A DNA stretch of 64,000 bases from Cladosporium sp. IMV 00045 (taxonomy: Eukaryota; Ascomycota; Dothideomycetes; Cladosporiales; Cladosporiaceae): positions 88,833 to 152,832 of the forward strand of contig MSJI02000094.1 in NCBI GenBank assembly GCA_001931905.2, read 5' to 3'. A program made the position numbers and the translations under genes. The notes under the pieces are model-generated. The model did no database searches. It had not been told where the DNA came from and saw nothing but the letters and a program-made list of their open reading frames with translations. Of this stretch, positions 1 through 12,352 are shown in pieces; the stretch's first letter is position 1, and every line of letters begins with the position of its first letter.

Positions 1-311
1 TGCAAGATAGACACACACTCAGTTTCGTGTGATGATTCCATAGCAAATGGATTCAGTGCGCGCTGCCGACTTGAAGCGCCTGTTGTCGACTTCAGGCTGG
101 GTGGTAGCAATTGGACACGGTAGGTATATGAGTCCAAGTCAGAGTTGTATTCTCGAGCCCATGTTGCCCACAGGTCGGCTCCGTGAATGCTCGTCGGTGG
201 TAAATATGGTCCACCGCTGGTTCGTGGACCTGATCCATGGGAATCAAATTGGTCTCCGGTGAATTGCAACAAATGAGAGCCTGAAACTGGTGTTTCTCCA
301 AGGCTGCACAT
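1..311 (-). CDS. C2H2 zinc-finger regulator, copy A, N-terminal part only (cut by window edge)
   Basis: This is the 5' end of the copy A homologue of the complete zinc-finger gene at 23429-25624. The frame is open from an ATG at 309-311 leftward to the window edge, about 103 residues with no stop. Aligned to copy B it keeps the pattern ETP...LQF.G.QF, then GGPY.P...IHGA.L..TW.RE..SDL.S, but it has diverged more than most other gene pairs here. No zinc finger is visible because the fingers lie outside the window. The predicted role, inferred from copy B, is a nuclear sequence-specific DNA-binding protein. The gene points away from the cluster and would be the first gene of copy A. Confidence 0.7.
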   Translation of the reverse strand, partial: MCSLGETPVSGSHLLQFTGDQFDSHGSGPRTSGGPYLPPTSIHGADLWATWAREYNSDLDSYTYRVQLLPPSLKSTTGASSRQRALNPFAMESSHETECVSIL

Positions 312-727
312 AATGTCGAGCTGAGGGCTTGCGACGTTCTGGGTTGGCGGACAGTATATGGGAAAGGAGTAAAATCCTCGGAAAATTATACTCTGAGCGA
401 TGTTGCTCAGGATATCTATATGGCGAGGTGCGGCTTGACAGGTACCTGGGAAACTGTTAGCAAGTTCCTACGAAGTACCTAAAAACCCTCGTTAGCGGCT
501 TGCCTGCAAAATAGCTACTGCGAAGCTGCTAAGAAGCACCACGACACTTTACTTACTACTACGCAAGCTGCTGTGAATTGGAAGGATTGACAGATCTCTC
601 CACTTCCATCCTCTCATCATTTTCAGCGTCCTTTCTTTCGTGGGTGCCGATTACCACCGTCCTAGACGTCTCAGCCTTCTCAACAGGAACGCGACAGCGA
701 TTCTCCGAAGCTCTTAGCATCTTCACA
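312..727. other. intergenic, upstream of C2H2 copy A
   Basis: Non-coding spacer homologous to about 25625-26050 but strongly diverged. It holds imperfect short direct repeats built on 'aagttcct'. No gene recognised. Confidence 0.5.
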
Positions 728-1560
728 ATGGCTGCGCACAGTAGGGTGGTGCATCTAATAAAGCAGATTCAGTTTGACCGAAGGACAAATCAACATAGAT
801 GGGCTCATATCGAAAAACTCGTCAGTGCCGCAGTGTGACAACCCGAAGAAATCCAGATCGACACAATCGAGCGCGAGAGTCAACACCTCGTCGCTCTCTG
901 CGCTATGTGCGCCCCCGACGAGGATGATGCCTTGTACTGTTCTGCAGGGAAATGTCTCGGCGGAAGACAAACCCTTGAGCAGCTTGAGCTCGTGGGGACT
1001 CTCGAATCATGGTGCGTCGCTTGGACCTTTGACATGGAGATAACGCATACAGATGAACTTGGTCTTGTTCGGTGGGTTGCAAACCATATACCTTGCCTGC
1101 AGCACTACATCAGCGTCAGCCAGGTCAAGGTGTGGACTCTGGTTCGCCCTCTTGAATTGAACTGACCTTCACGAGGGAAGGGTCGACAACGAGCCAGTCG
1201 TGATCGGCCTGCCACGAGGCCCATTTACATACATCATTCAAGGATGAACTCCTTGCTCGAGCCTTCCAGCAGTCATCTCCGCTCTTCGAGGATAGCATTC
1301 GCTCTCGGCAATCAGAGGCGCCCATGGTTGGCAGCGAGGATCTTCAGATACCATGAGGAGGCCGGCACGTTGTTTGTCTTGGACAAGAGAAGAGCAAGAG
1401 GAGTTCGGCATACTTTGGTATTGTGTGGGTGGCACAGGAATTGTCTGATGGCACCACGGCGGGCCTTGCGCTCAATGCATTCGGCGCGGGAGCGGCAGTC
1501 GGCTGCAAGCTTCTCTCGTGCGTGGACATACTGCAGGCGGCTTGTGTCTTTGCATGGTAA
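728..1560 (+). pseudogene. decayed copy A of the small membrane-protein gene
   Basis: This stretch aligns with the gene at 26113-26881. The shared frame reads QPEEIQIDTIERESQHLVAL here against QPDETRIDAAEPKSQDHIAL in copy B, and later DELGLVRWVANHIPC against DKLGLVRRIANYMLC. Copy A carries a TGA at 836-838, then TGA codons in the exon 2 frame near 1200 and 1355. Its intron acceptor is 'gaag' where copy B has 'acag'. The 3' part still matches the copy B C-terminus (FGAGAAVGCKL against FGTGAAVGCGL). Broken copy of an uncharacterised gene. Confidence 0.45.
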
Positions 1561-1934
1561 TGACGATAAGACAGCGCTACATGTACAAGGTATACATGTA
1601 TATGTATGTTGGGAGGTAGAGACATGACGTTTCAAACCATTGAAAGTTTGTTGGTCTGAGAGTTCGCGGCCCGGAGACCTTGCGGAGATCTATCATTTGA
1701 CCATTCCACAGATTTAATTGCCGTCTTACGCCTTCCTATAGGTTCAATCATACATTCGTATCAATCAATTGCGCAAACCTCTTCTCAGCTCTCGAACTAT
1801 TTCAGAAGTCTTGAATCGATCTCTCGAGAATTGTTGGCGTGGTAGGTCACATTAGATGAACACCTCTACGATTTGTGAAGAAAACACCAGCTCTTCTTAC
1901 TAGGCATTTTGAAGCCTAGTCTGACCCGTCGAAC
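1561..1934. other. intergenic between the decayed gene and GMC copy A
   Basis: Convergent 3' flanks. It matches 26882-27303 with scattered substitutions and indels. No gene seen. Confidence 0.5.
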
Positions 1935-4309
<2,375 letters not shown>

Positions 4310-5518
4310 TGTGAAGAGGCAGTAAAAATCTGTGACAAGATGGAATCACTACATGGAGACTCGAGTCCTCGTAATACGAAGGTAATTGTGAGAGCGGATG
4401 TAATCTGAACTGCGGATACTGCATCTAACCGGGAGCTGTTCAGCTCGACTTCCTCATCTGGTGTAACAAATGCAGGGCAGGTCTCAACGACACTACCTCC
4501 ATCCGGCCCTTCATACTGCGGATCTGAACCGATTTCACCGGCACCAGGGGTCAGAAACTTGATGGCATTGGACTATCATATCGTGCCGCGTGATAAAAGT
4601 GATAGCCTCGTCAGATGCAACCTATAGACGAGATATCAAGGGAATAGTCGAGCAAGGTCCAACTGCTCGGCAGATGGCAACGATGCAACCGAGTTGCAGG
4701 GAAATGCAAGATCCCTGAAGCCTCGACTGGAGACCCCTTCTCCAACCCTAACCCTCAATGTGATCGGCTATCTCCGTTTGGGGCAAAAACTTCGGCCGGT
4801 GAAAGGAACACCAAGACATCCGGAAACTCTTACATGTATCTCTACCCAAAGGCGCAAGACTGGTTCTTCTTCCGGTTCGTCGCTTCTAACCGCTGCTATT
4901 TGGTGTTAGAAAAATTTTCAGCGACCAGACAAGAAATATCGACTTTAGATTGGTCTGGGTCTTGTTCACTCGCGTGCCAACACTTGGCGACTGCATGCCG
5001 AGAGCTGCTTGGGCTCGTTTGGGAACTAATCACCGCGTGGGATGCCGAGGACGGCCGTTGAACTGACGATGTTTGAAGGCAGACGAGCTTTCGAGCAGCC
5101 TTCACATGAGAGCAAAAATGCGCGACAAAACCCCTGTCGTTGATGATCGCTGAAAGAGACCGCGTGCAGAAAGCCACAAAGCTTCTGGATGATACAAGAA
5201 ACAATGCAAGAGGACCCGTAGTACGGAAGTCCCAAAGGCGTGGCAGTCTTTAGCTCAGGTGAGAGTTGAGCCCAAGTGCGGTTTATATCGGGTGCCCTGG
5301 CCTGCTAATGGTTAATCAAGCGAATAGGTGCAATGGAAATCTCCGAGGTGCGGTACATTGCTTATTCTTAGGCCCTAAGGCGCTCGCCTGCGAGTAGGTA
5401 TATAAGTTTTGCGATGTCTCTCTCATCTTTATCCATCAATCTTATCAGATCAATCTTATATTTTATTTCGTTGAACCTCCAAAAGTACTGAGATATCACT
5501 CTGAGTGCTCGAGGAACC
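4310..5518. promoter_or_regulatory. shared divergent promoter region, GMC oxidase / MFS transporter, copy A
   Basis: A 1.2-kb spacer between the starts of two divergent genes. A TATATAAG box lies at 5399-5406, about 115 nt before the MFS ATG. A GATA-type element lies at 5442-5450. No supported gene lies inside. Confidence 0.6.
5442..5450 (-). promoter_or_regulatory. perfect match to the SreA iron-repressor site (ATCWGATAA)
   Basis: The minus strand reads ATCTGATAA, the published consensus for SreA-type GATA repressors of siderophore genes. It sits between the TATA box and the ATG of the siderophore-type MFS gene. The copy B equivalent is TAATCAGAT on the plus strand, one base off consensus. 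About one chance match is expected per window of this size. Confidence 0.4.
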
Positions 5519-7522
5519 ATGGGTTTCTTCAATGGGATTGGGTCTGGCGCAAGCAAGGCGCAACCAGAGATTGCTCAAGGCGGCTCCCTTTCTGTCGACG
5601 AGAAGACAGGCAACACAATCGCTCAAGCAACCTCCATCGATGCCAACCAACTGCACAAGGACATCCCCTCCGTTCCGTCGCAAGACAGCGACAATGAAGA
5701 TGAGCTGGTGCATACGGATATGCAGACCGGCATTCAAAAGGTGGAAGCCATGGCCCAGGTCTGGCCTCGCTGGGCTTTATACGCGACATACGCTTGGTGA
5801 GTTGGTCAAAGCCCATGTGTCGATGCGTCCTCAAGCTGACATGCGATTAGGGTCTGGGTCATCTACTTCATCGATGCGTTGGAAGGTCCTACGGGATGGA
5901 CTTTGACCCCATACGTTACCAGCGAGTTTCAGCTCCACGGCCTCACCGCTGTGACCTCAGTTGTAGCTCAACTAGTAGCTGGATTGTTCCGACTCCCTCT
6001 CGCCAAGGTATGTGGTGAAAAAGTGTCAGTCTTTGTAATCGCCAGCTAACGATCCTTTCAAGCTCATCGATATCTGGGGCCGTCCAGAGGGCCTTGCGAT
6101 CTGCGTAGTCCTCATGACCGTCGGATCGATCATGATGGCAGCTACCAACAGCGTTCAGATGTATGCTGCGGCTGAGGTCTTCAGCCAAGCAGGGTGAGTT
6201 GCCAGGAATGCTCTTGTGTTATAGTCATTTGTTGACATCCTTATTACAGTGGTGTCAACCGCAACTATGTCCTGAGTGTCCTCCTTTCCGACACATCTCA
6301 GCTGAAGAATCGAGGACTTGTCCTCGCGTACATCGCCTCGCCATACCTCATCACCACCTTCACATCTGGATTCTTCGCGCAGTCCATGCTGAACGGGCCC
6401 GGCTGGCGTTGGGCTTTCGGAATTTTCGCCATTCTCCACCCGGTACTCAACCTTCCACTCATCGTCCTCTTGATGTACTACCAGCGGAAAGCCATCAAAA
6501 TGGGACTTGTGCCGATTCGAAACTCAGGCCGCTCGGTTTTACAGTCGATCAAGTATTACGCGATTGAGTGCGACATCTTCGGACTGTTCCTGTTGGTCAC
6601 AGGCCTCGCGCTCTTCTTGCTGCCGTTCAACTTGTTCCCTTACCAAGGAGCTACCCTTGACGAGCAATGGTCTTCCGCTCTGGTGATTTCGATGCTCGTC
6701 ATTGGATTCTCGACCCTTATCGCCTTCGCTATCTGGGAATGGAAGTTCGCGCCCGTAACGTTCATTCCGTTCCACTTGCTCAAGGATCGCACCGTCCTCG
6801 GCTGCTGCATGGTAGCTGCTATTCTTTTCGTGGAATTCTACATCTGGAACAGCTACTTCTCATCTTTCCTTCAGGTCGTTCCAGGCTTAGACATCGTTCA
6901 AACGGGATACGTCATCAACATCTACAGCATGGGATCTTGCTTTTGGAGTTTCGCTGCTGGGCTTATCCTGCGTTATACCGGCGACTTCAAATGGCAAGCT
7001 CTGTTCTTCGGCATGCCATTGACCTTGCTGGGAGTCGCACTTATGATTGTCTTCCGCCAACCAGAAGTGAACATTGGTTACATTGTGATGTGCCAGCTGT
7101 TCATCGCCTTCGGAGGTGGTACTCTGGTCATCACCCAGCAAGTCGGCGCGATGGCAGCGACAACCCATCAATACGTTGCCGTCGTGCTAGCCATGCTGGC
7201 TATCTTCACCTCCATCGGCGGCGCCATTGGCGCATCGGTCGCCGGTGCGGTGTGGGGAGGTACCTTCTCTTCTGACCTGGCACGCTTCCTGCCTGTCGAG
7301 AGCCAGGCTGACGCACCTCTCATTGCTGGTAATTTGACCATGCAGACCAGCTACCCTCTGGGAGACCCTACAAGGATAGGTATCCAGAATGCTTACGGCA
7401 ACTCCCAAAGAATCATGCTTATTGCCGCGACCGCGATCACCTGTTTGGGCTTCCCTGCTGTGATCATGTGGCGTGCCATCGATACTCGCAAGAGGAAGCA
7501 GGTCAAGGGCTTGGTGCTGTAA
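5519..7522 (+). CDS. siderophore-iron MFS transporter (SIT/ARN type), gene 1 copy A
   Basis: Predicted plasma-membrane proton symporter for ferric siderophores. Exons 5519-5796, 5851-6007, 6063-6193 and 6250-7522 give 612 residues with phases that fit exactly. After an 80-residue hydrophilic N-terminus come the SIT hallmarks: YAWVWVIYFIDALEG and TPYVTSEF in helix 1 and its loop, LPLAKLIDIWGRPEG (loop 2-3), DTSQLKNRGLVLAYIASPY, and GPGWRWAFGIFAI, then the C-terminal helices including VMCQLFIAFGGGTLVITQQVGAMA. About 14 membrane helices are expected for the family. The C-terminus is basic (RKRKQVKGLVL). It has a TATA box and a GATA-type site close upstream. Copy B shares about 95% of the residues in the last exon. 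The transported siderophore is unknown. Confidence 0.92.
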
Positions 7523-7954
7523 GTGCTGGTTTGTGATCTGGAGGCTAGTGGATTTCATTGGGAGAGAGAGGGCGAATTGCTATTTGACTTTATTTATGAT
7601 TTTAATCAGAGAAACGAGATAAAAGAATGTACATAAATTAATTCACAAGTTTGCGACACCTTTTTTCGCGCACTGCTGCGTTCTTCACAATACCACGGAT
7701 AAAAGTGCACAGCAATGAACTGATGAATCACCATCAAGATCAAGCAGATTGTGAGACTCTCACCGGACCACGACAATCACGTTTGCTTCCTCTTGATACT
7801 GCGCCAGGCGCTCCACGAAGAGCTGAGTCTGAGAGATCATATCTGGCTTCGTAAAAACTAAACTTTGCGTTCATGACTAGAATCCATCCGTCAAAATTCA
7901 TGAGATTCGTATCAACCACATGCAACCTATTCCAACACTACTCCTCTTTCCAAA
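7523..7954. other. convergent 3' region between MFS gene 1 and the BIM1-like gene, copy A
   Basis: AT-rich stretch after the MFS stop (7570-7650), plausible polyadenylation signals for both genes. No coding sequence supported. Confidence 0.5.
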
Positions 7955-8955
7955 TCAGACTCGCCCCCCTTCACGATCTTCCGGCCGAGAGTTAGTCGAA
8001 GACGCAAGCTCAATATCAAACTTGCTAACAGCCGCTTGCTTGGCCCTCTGCGCCTCCGAGTTGGCCCTGCGGTATCGGATGAAGAAAAGCGCAGCAGCAA
8101 TAATCAGGCCTGCACCGACGACCGAGCCAATAACGACGCCGGCGATGCCACCCTTTGATAACCCATTGCTTCCACTATTGTCAACCTCCGACGCATCCGC
8201 AATGTGAGACGCGACTTCCGAAGCCGAGAGATCATCTGACGACGAACTCTCGCTCCCAGAACTGGTGAGAGTCACATTGACATCGGGATCCACCGAGAGG
8301 CTTGGATCTTCCTCGGTCGCGTTGAAGCAGGGGATGGATTCCGTGAAGTCGCTGGCAGCCACAAACGTCACATCTGCACAAGCGTAGTAGTCTTCCATGC
8401 GACCTCCTTCTTCCTCCGGAGACGCTTCGTACCAGAGACGGAATGTTGCGTTGGAGCCTTCCGTAACGTCGGAGGGAGGGTTGGGGACAGTGAGGCAGCT
8501 GTGTCCCGGGTCGAGGTCACCTACGTGGCCTGGTCCTGACACTTCTTCGAAGTCGGATTCGGATGGGTCTGTCAGAAGTTTAGCATTGTGTCTTGTGAAA
8601 GCTTGAGTTCAGGAATGTCTTACCGTTGTTGTAGGCAACACTGACGTGAAGTTTCGAGATGTCATCTCGCAGAACCAGGGCGAGTCTTCCATTTGCTAAA
8701 GAACGCAAGTCAGATTTGTGTAGGACAATTCATGCGATTGGTGGACTTACTCAAAGGGTAGTTGGTTCTGTTACCCACCTCAGCATGTGAGCCGCAAGGT
8801 GCGACGTTGTCGACGTCCTCAGCCCACGGTCGGTCTGCAGGCCACATGAAAGCGGCAGGCCCCATGGTAACATCATCGTCGTCGTCGGTAGCTGCTTGAG
8901 TTACCACAAACATCAGAGACAGGCCCAAAAGGGCGTGTTGCCATCGGGACAGCAT
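7955..8955 (-). CDS. BIM1-like (copper-acquisition-factor-like) surface protein, copy A
   Basis: Exons 8751-8955, 8624-8695 and 7955-8568 give 296 residues. A signal peptide is followed by an acidic run (ATDDDDDVTMGP) and a domain with the hallmarks of the fungal BIM1-like family: AAFMWPADRPWAED, DNVAPCGSHAEVGNRTNYPL, GDLDPGHSCL, NATFRLWYEA and YYACADVTFVA. A Ser/Thr/Asp-rich stalk follows, then one membrane helix (GIAGVVIGSVVGAGLIIAAALFFI), a basic stop-transfer and a short cytoplasmic tail. Known relatives include the copper-binding Bim1 of Cryptococcus and LPMO-like X325 proteins. No histidine is visible at the expected mature N-terminus, so the LPMO-type copper brace is doubtful. Divergent from the Cys-rich GPI gene at 9832. 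Metal binding is inferred. Confidence 0.82.
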
Positions 8956-9831
8956 CGCAGTGTCAGAGATGAATATTTGCCTGCTGCGATTAGCTTCCAA
9001 TCTGTTGCAAGACCATCTCACACAATCGAAGGACTCACTTGAGCAACAAAAGAAGACCTCGATAAAAACACAGGAGCTTGTGAAACGTTGTATAGTTACA
9101 AGGGCCACGCGAGCGGATGCCGCTCTATATACATGTAGGTGTCTACATCCATCATTTGGACTCGGCTCGGAGCCTAGCTGCTTCCAATCTTTCAATCAGT
9201 CATAAGCTCGATAGGCTGGGTATCCTGGTTACACAAAAGTCGGTACACTTCCGATAGCGGTCGAGTAGCTCAGCAGTCAAACTCGCTCTTGTGCACCAAG
9301 AAAGAAGACGAGGACCAGGAAGAACCTGCATCCCGCGTGAGCTCGGCAAGATAAGACGGAAACTCGCGGCCAATACTTTTTCTGCCCTACATTGCTTTGA
9401 TGGCCCTGATAGTATACTACCTGCATTTCTGTGGGATGTGTGGCACGATGTCGCCCTCCTTTGGAGTCAACAAAGTCATGGCAGCCGTGCCAAGGCCTGA
9501 TCTGATTTGATCTGATTAGATTAGCTCGCCAATAGTGCGCATTGGCGCGGCACCCTCTCGCTTCGAGTTCTCGACACGGTCTTTCATTTTTTCCCATCGA
9601 AGATATGAGCAACTCGGCTATGATTTTCAGGTAGACCTCTCGCTATGGATGGCATGCTTTCGAGTGTAGCGTCGCCGACGACGGCGTACCTGTTCGGGGA
9701 TCGCCGGTGAGATGCGGGATTAGCACGGCATCCCTTCTGGGCGAGTATATTAGCCAGGTAGACCTCACGAACGGCATCTTGACCATCTTTGCCTTTCCCA
9801 AGTACACACGTCTCTCCCAACTTACCGCATC
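8956..9831. promoter_or_regulatory. divergent promoter region, BIM1-like / Cys-rich GPI gene, copy A
   Basis: A 0.9-kb spacer between two divergent starts. At 9499-9524 it holds two back-to-back 'tgatctgatt' units followed by 'agattag', near-matches to the ATCWGATAA iron-GATA site. Copy B conserves this block exactly at 34890-34916. No gene supported. Confidence 0.4.
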
Positions 9832-10495
9832 ATGTACGCCTCTCTGAGCTTTGCCGTCTTTGTGGCGGCCGTTGCAGCTGTCGATCGTTCCGATTTTACC
9901 ATCAACACCCTTCTCAAACGGCAAGAGGGTACCTCTGGGCCTCAATATCAATGCCATTCTGACTGCGGTATGTTATGAGCTTCACGTTTAAAAAGACAAG
10001 ACAACTTAGCTTACAATACTGCCAGGTAACACCATCCTTGACGCTAGTGCAGACAGCTGCGACGACTCTGCGTGGAACGGTCTCCTTTCGAATTGTCAAG
10101 AGTGTGCCAACACATACAACATCTTGCGCTACTACGGCGATTCGATTGAATCAGCTGCTGAAGAGTGCGGACTTACCTTGACTTGGAGTCCATCGGAAGG
10201 CGCTTCTTCCGAATCTGCCCCAGCGCAGACCTCTGCGACGACTGCTTCGTCGAGTGCTGTCACTCACGCTGAGAGCTCGACTATCACTTCGGCACCATCA
10301 TCTGTTGCTACCACTTCTGGCTCGACGACTGCTTCTGGATCAATCCTGCCCTCCTCCCCATCAAACACCTCGTCCATCGCAACGGGTCTTCCCTCTCCAT
10401 CGGCTGTCGAAGAATCTGAGGGCGCTGGCGCGAAGCTCGTGGCTTCTCTTACTACTGCAATCGCTGCGGGTCTGGCCTTCGTGGTGATAGTCTGA
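9832..10495 (+). CDS. small Cys-rich GPI-type surface protein, copy A
   Basis: Exons 9832-9967 and 10026-10495, 201 residues. There is a signal peptide (ends near VAAVAAVD) and a possible dibasic processing site (LLKRQ). The short folded part holds six cysteines (QYQCHSDCG, SADSCDDSAW, LLSNCQECANTYNI, AAEECGLT). A Ser/Thr/Ala-rich stretch of about 90 residues follows, typical of a glycosylated stalk, and the C-terminus is hydrophobic (AGLAFVVIV), as in GPI-anchor signals. The spacing CxxC-ANTYNI is common in fungal cell-wall proteins of unknown function. It is not a clear CFEM domain, which has eight cysteines. It is divergent from the BIM1-like gene, so co-regulation at the cell surface is plausible. 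Confidence 0.8.
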
Positions 10496-11223
10496 TAGCT
10501 TCTTCCTAGGGTTGTTTGCGTCGTTGGGGCAATTATTCAAACGTTGTCCTGGGCCAAACCACTTTTTTTAACCCGGTTACGGGCATCGCCTTTTCCCACC
10601 GAAGTCTTGGTCGCTGGACTTGCAAAGTCCTTTGCCAACTTAGCCTGTCATTACCTTTCTCTAGTCGCGGTACCTGTAATTAAGATCAGATGTTAATCAG
10701 TTACACATTGTACAGAATTGCATCTTGTTAGAGACCTGATCCAAGTGCATTTTCGCTTCAAACGCGGTGACAGAGGTGGTGTCAATTGCCTCGATATAGG
10801 GCTCTGCGATTGATCCCTTTTCGTAAATCCACGTCGATTGTCTCGAGCTTTTGATCACAATCCGCAAGCTCTGTGATGCTTTGAGTCTTGCTTTCGCATC
10901 CATTTGACACAGTCCATTGCCCGCGCAAAGGTTCAAGTCATCACCTCTGCTATTGCATCGGTACACAGCAGAACTCGTGTTCCATCACAGTTGCATGATT
11001 CTGCATGCAGTCAGAAAAAGAGAATGGAAACATTCAATCCTGATTTAAGGTGTGATATATCCTCATTCTTACTGCGGCGTCTTTAGCATTGCCCTTCTTG
11101 ATCACGTTTGTCTTGTTGAACCTAACGCTCAAAAAAGGGACATAGCACCGTTTGGCCGTCCTGTCATGCTTCGACAAACTCCTTGAACCTTTTTTTGCAG
11201 CCACCTAGGCCTTCGCCTCGCCC
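10496..11223. other. convergent spacer between two Cys-rich protein genes, copy A
   Basis: Non-coding; homologous to 35887-36600. The two copies agree well up to about 10660, then diverge with indels. No gene supported. Confidence 0.5.
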
Positions 11224-12352
11224 TTAGAAGTCCGGCCCTTGGGAGCTTTCGAGACAGTTTTGTAAGACTTGTGATGGCTCTTCACCATCCTGCGCGCTAC
11301 ACGAGACCTTTTTCTTGATGGAAAGATCAGTGTCGTCGAACTCGATGCAGCCGTCGACGTCCTCTAGTTCGCACAAAGGCGAAACTACCTTGTCGGCCAT
11401 ATCACAGAACTTCTGATCAGACCCGATGTAGTCTGGGCCCCAAGAAGTCTCACTGCCACACAATTCCTCGGCTGTGACGCCAGCGTTCAGAGCCTGTATG
11501 ACCAGGCGCTCAAGCATCCAGTCTGGACGAGTGGAGACGTCGCGCTTCCGCCCAGGCGCCGCTGCAGAGTTGGTCAGTCACATTTGTTCAGATGAAGAAA
11601 GACGATGAGGGATTATTTACCAGAGATTGCATTGGACGATTCGCTGAAGATAGTGGCGTCGCACCATTCCTCGTTGTTGAAAGTGTCTTCGACATCACGT
11701 CCATATGCATTGGCGCGGAACTTGAAGGCGGCGCTGAGAGTCCCGTCCGTGAAGTCTTTATCAATCCACGTGCCTGACGTCGGATTAGTGTCAGAGTCAA
11801 GAAGGCCTTTGTTGGAGTTTCTTACACGCAGGGCGATATTCCTGTTCGTCGCCGTTTTCATCTTCATAAGTACCACCTTGCTCGATGCTGGCGAACCAGC
11901 GCTCGCCACATTCCCTGCCGATGTCACCGGTCCATGCGCCTCCAAGAGTGTCATCCATCTGCTTCACAGTGACCCACGCAATACACGTGCCATCATTGTC
12001 ATTCGCTACGCTGATATAGGCTCCTTGAGCACCTTCAGAGCCTTGGCCAACAGTAAAGGTGTGGGTGTCCCCGTCTCCAACGTAATTGTTGTCCGACTGG
12101 CCCAAATACTCGTTTTCATTGTTGTAAGCATATACTGCACTGATCTGGTCGCCCTAGAGTTGAACGCCGCGTCAGTGATGAGTGCCTTTAAACGGCGAAT
12201 GGAAGTCTCACGTGATCACTTTCGTCAGCATTGATACCTCCGAGACCAGCTTTGACCGTGACAGCAGTACCCTGGTCGGGGCTGGACGGAACTTGATCCG
12301 TAAAGAAACTGACGATGATGATGGCATCGCTGACAAGGCCGATGGCGTCCAT
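11224..12352 (-). CDS. conserved fungal Cys-rich protein of unknown function, copy A (C-terminus frameshifted)
   Basis: Exons 12212-12352, 11826-12153, 11621-11773 and 11224-11561 give 319 residues. A weakly hydrophobic N-terminus (MDAIGLVSDAIIIVSFF) is not a classical signal peptide. The middle has an ordered domain with DNDGTCIAWVTVKQMDD, TGDIGRECGERWFASIEQGG and AACKFRANAYG-like segments. The C-terminal part holds five cysteines (ELCGSETSWGPDYIG, KFCDMAD, PLCELEDVDGCIEF). Similar Cys-rich proteins with a CIAxV...GxxCG..W pattern occur in many filamentous ascomycetes without a known role. At 11309-11313 copy A has one extra base in a T run, so its last 30 residues differ from the basic tail in copy B. 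In the other frame copy A still encodes that tail, so this is a recent mutation or a sequencing error. Confidence 0.7.

Noticed and set aside
4742..4758. Telomere-like 'ccctaaccctcaa' (also near 30118)
   Set aside because: Only about two units, in a promoter spacer and present in both copies. Not an interstitial telomere array.
9832..10495. CFEM haem/iron-binding domain in the Cys-rich GPI protein
   Set aside because: Only six cysteines with spacing unlike CFEM, so I did not assign that domain.
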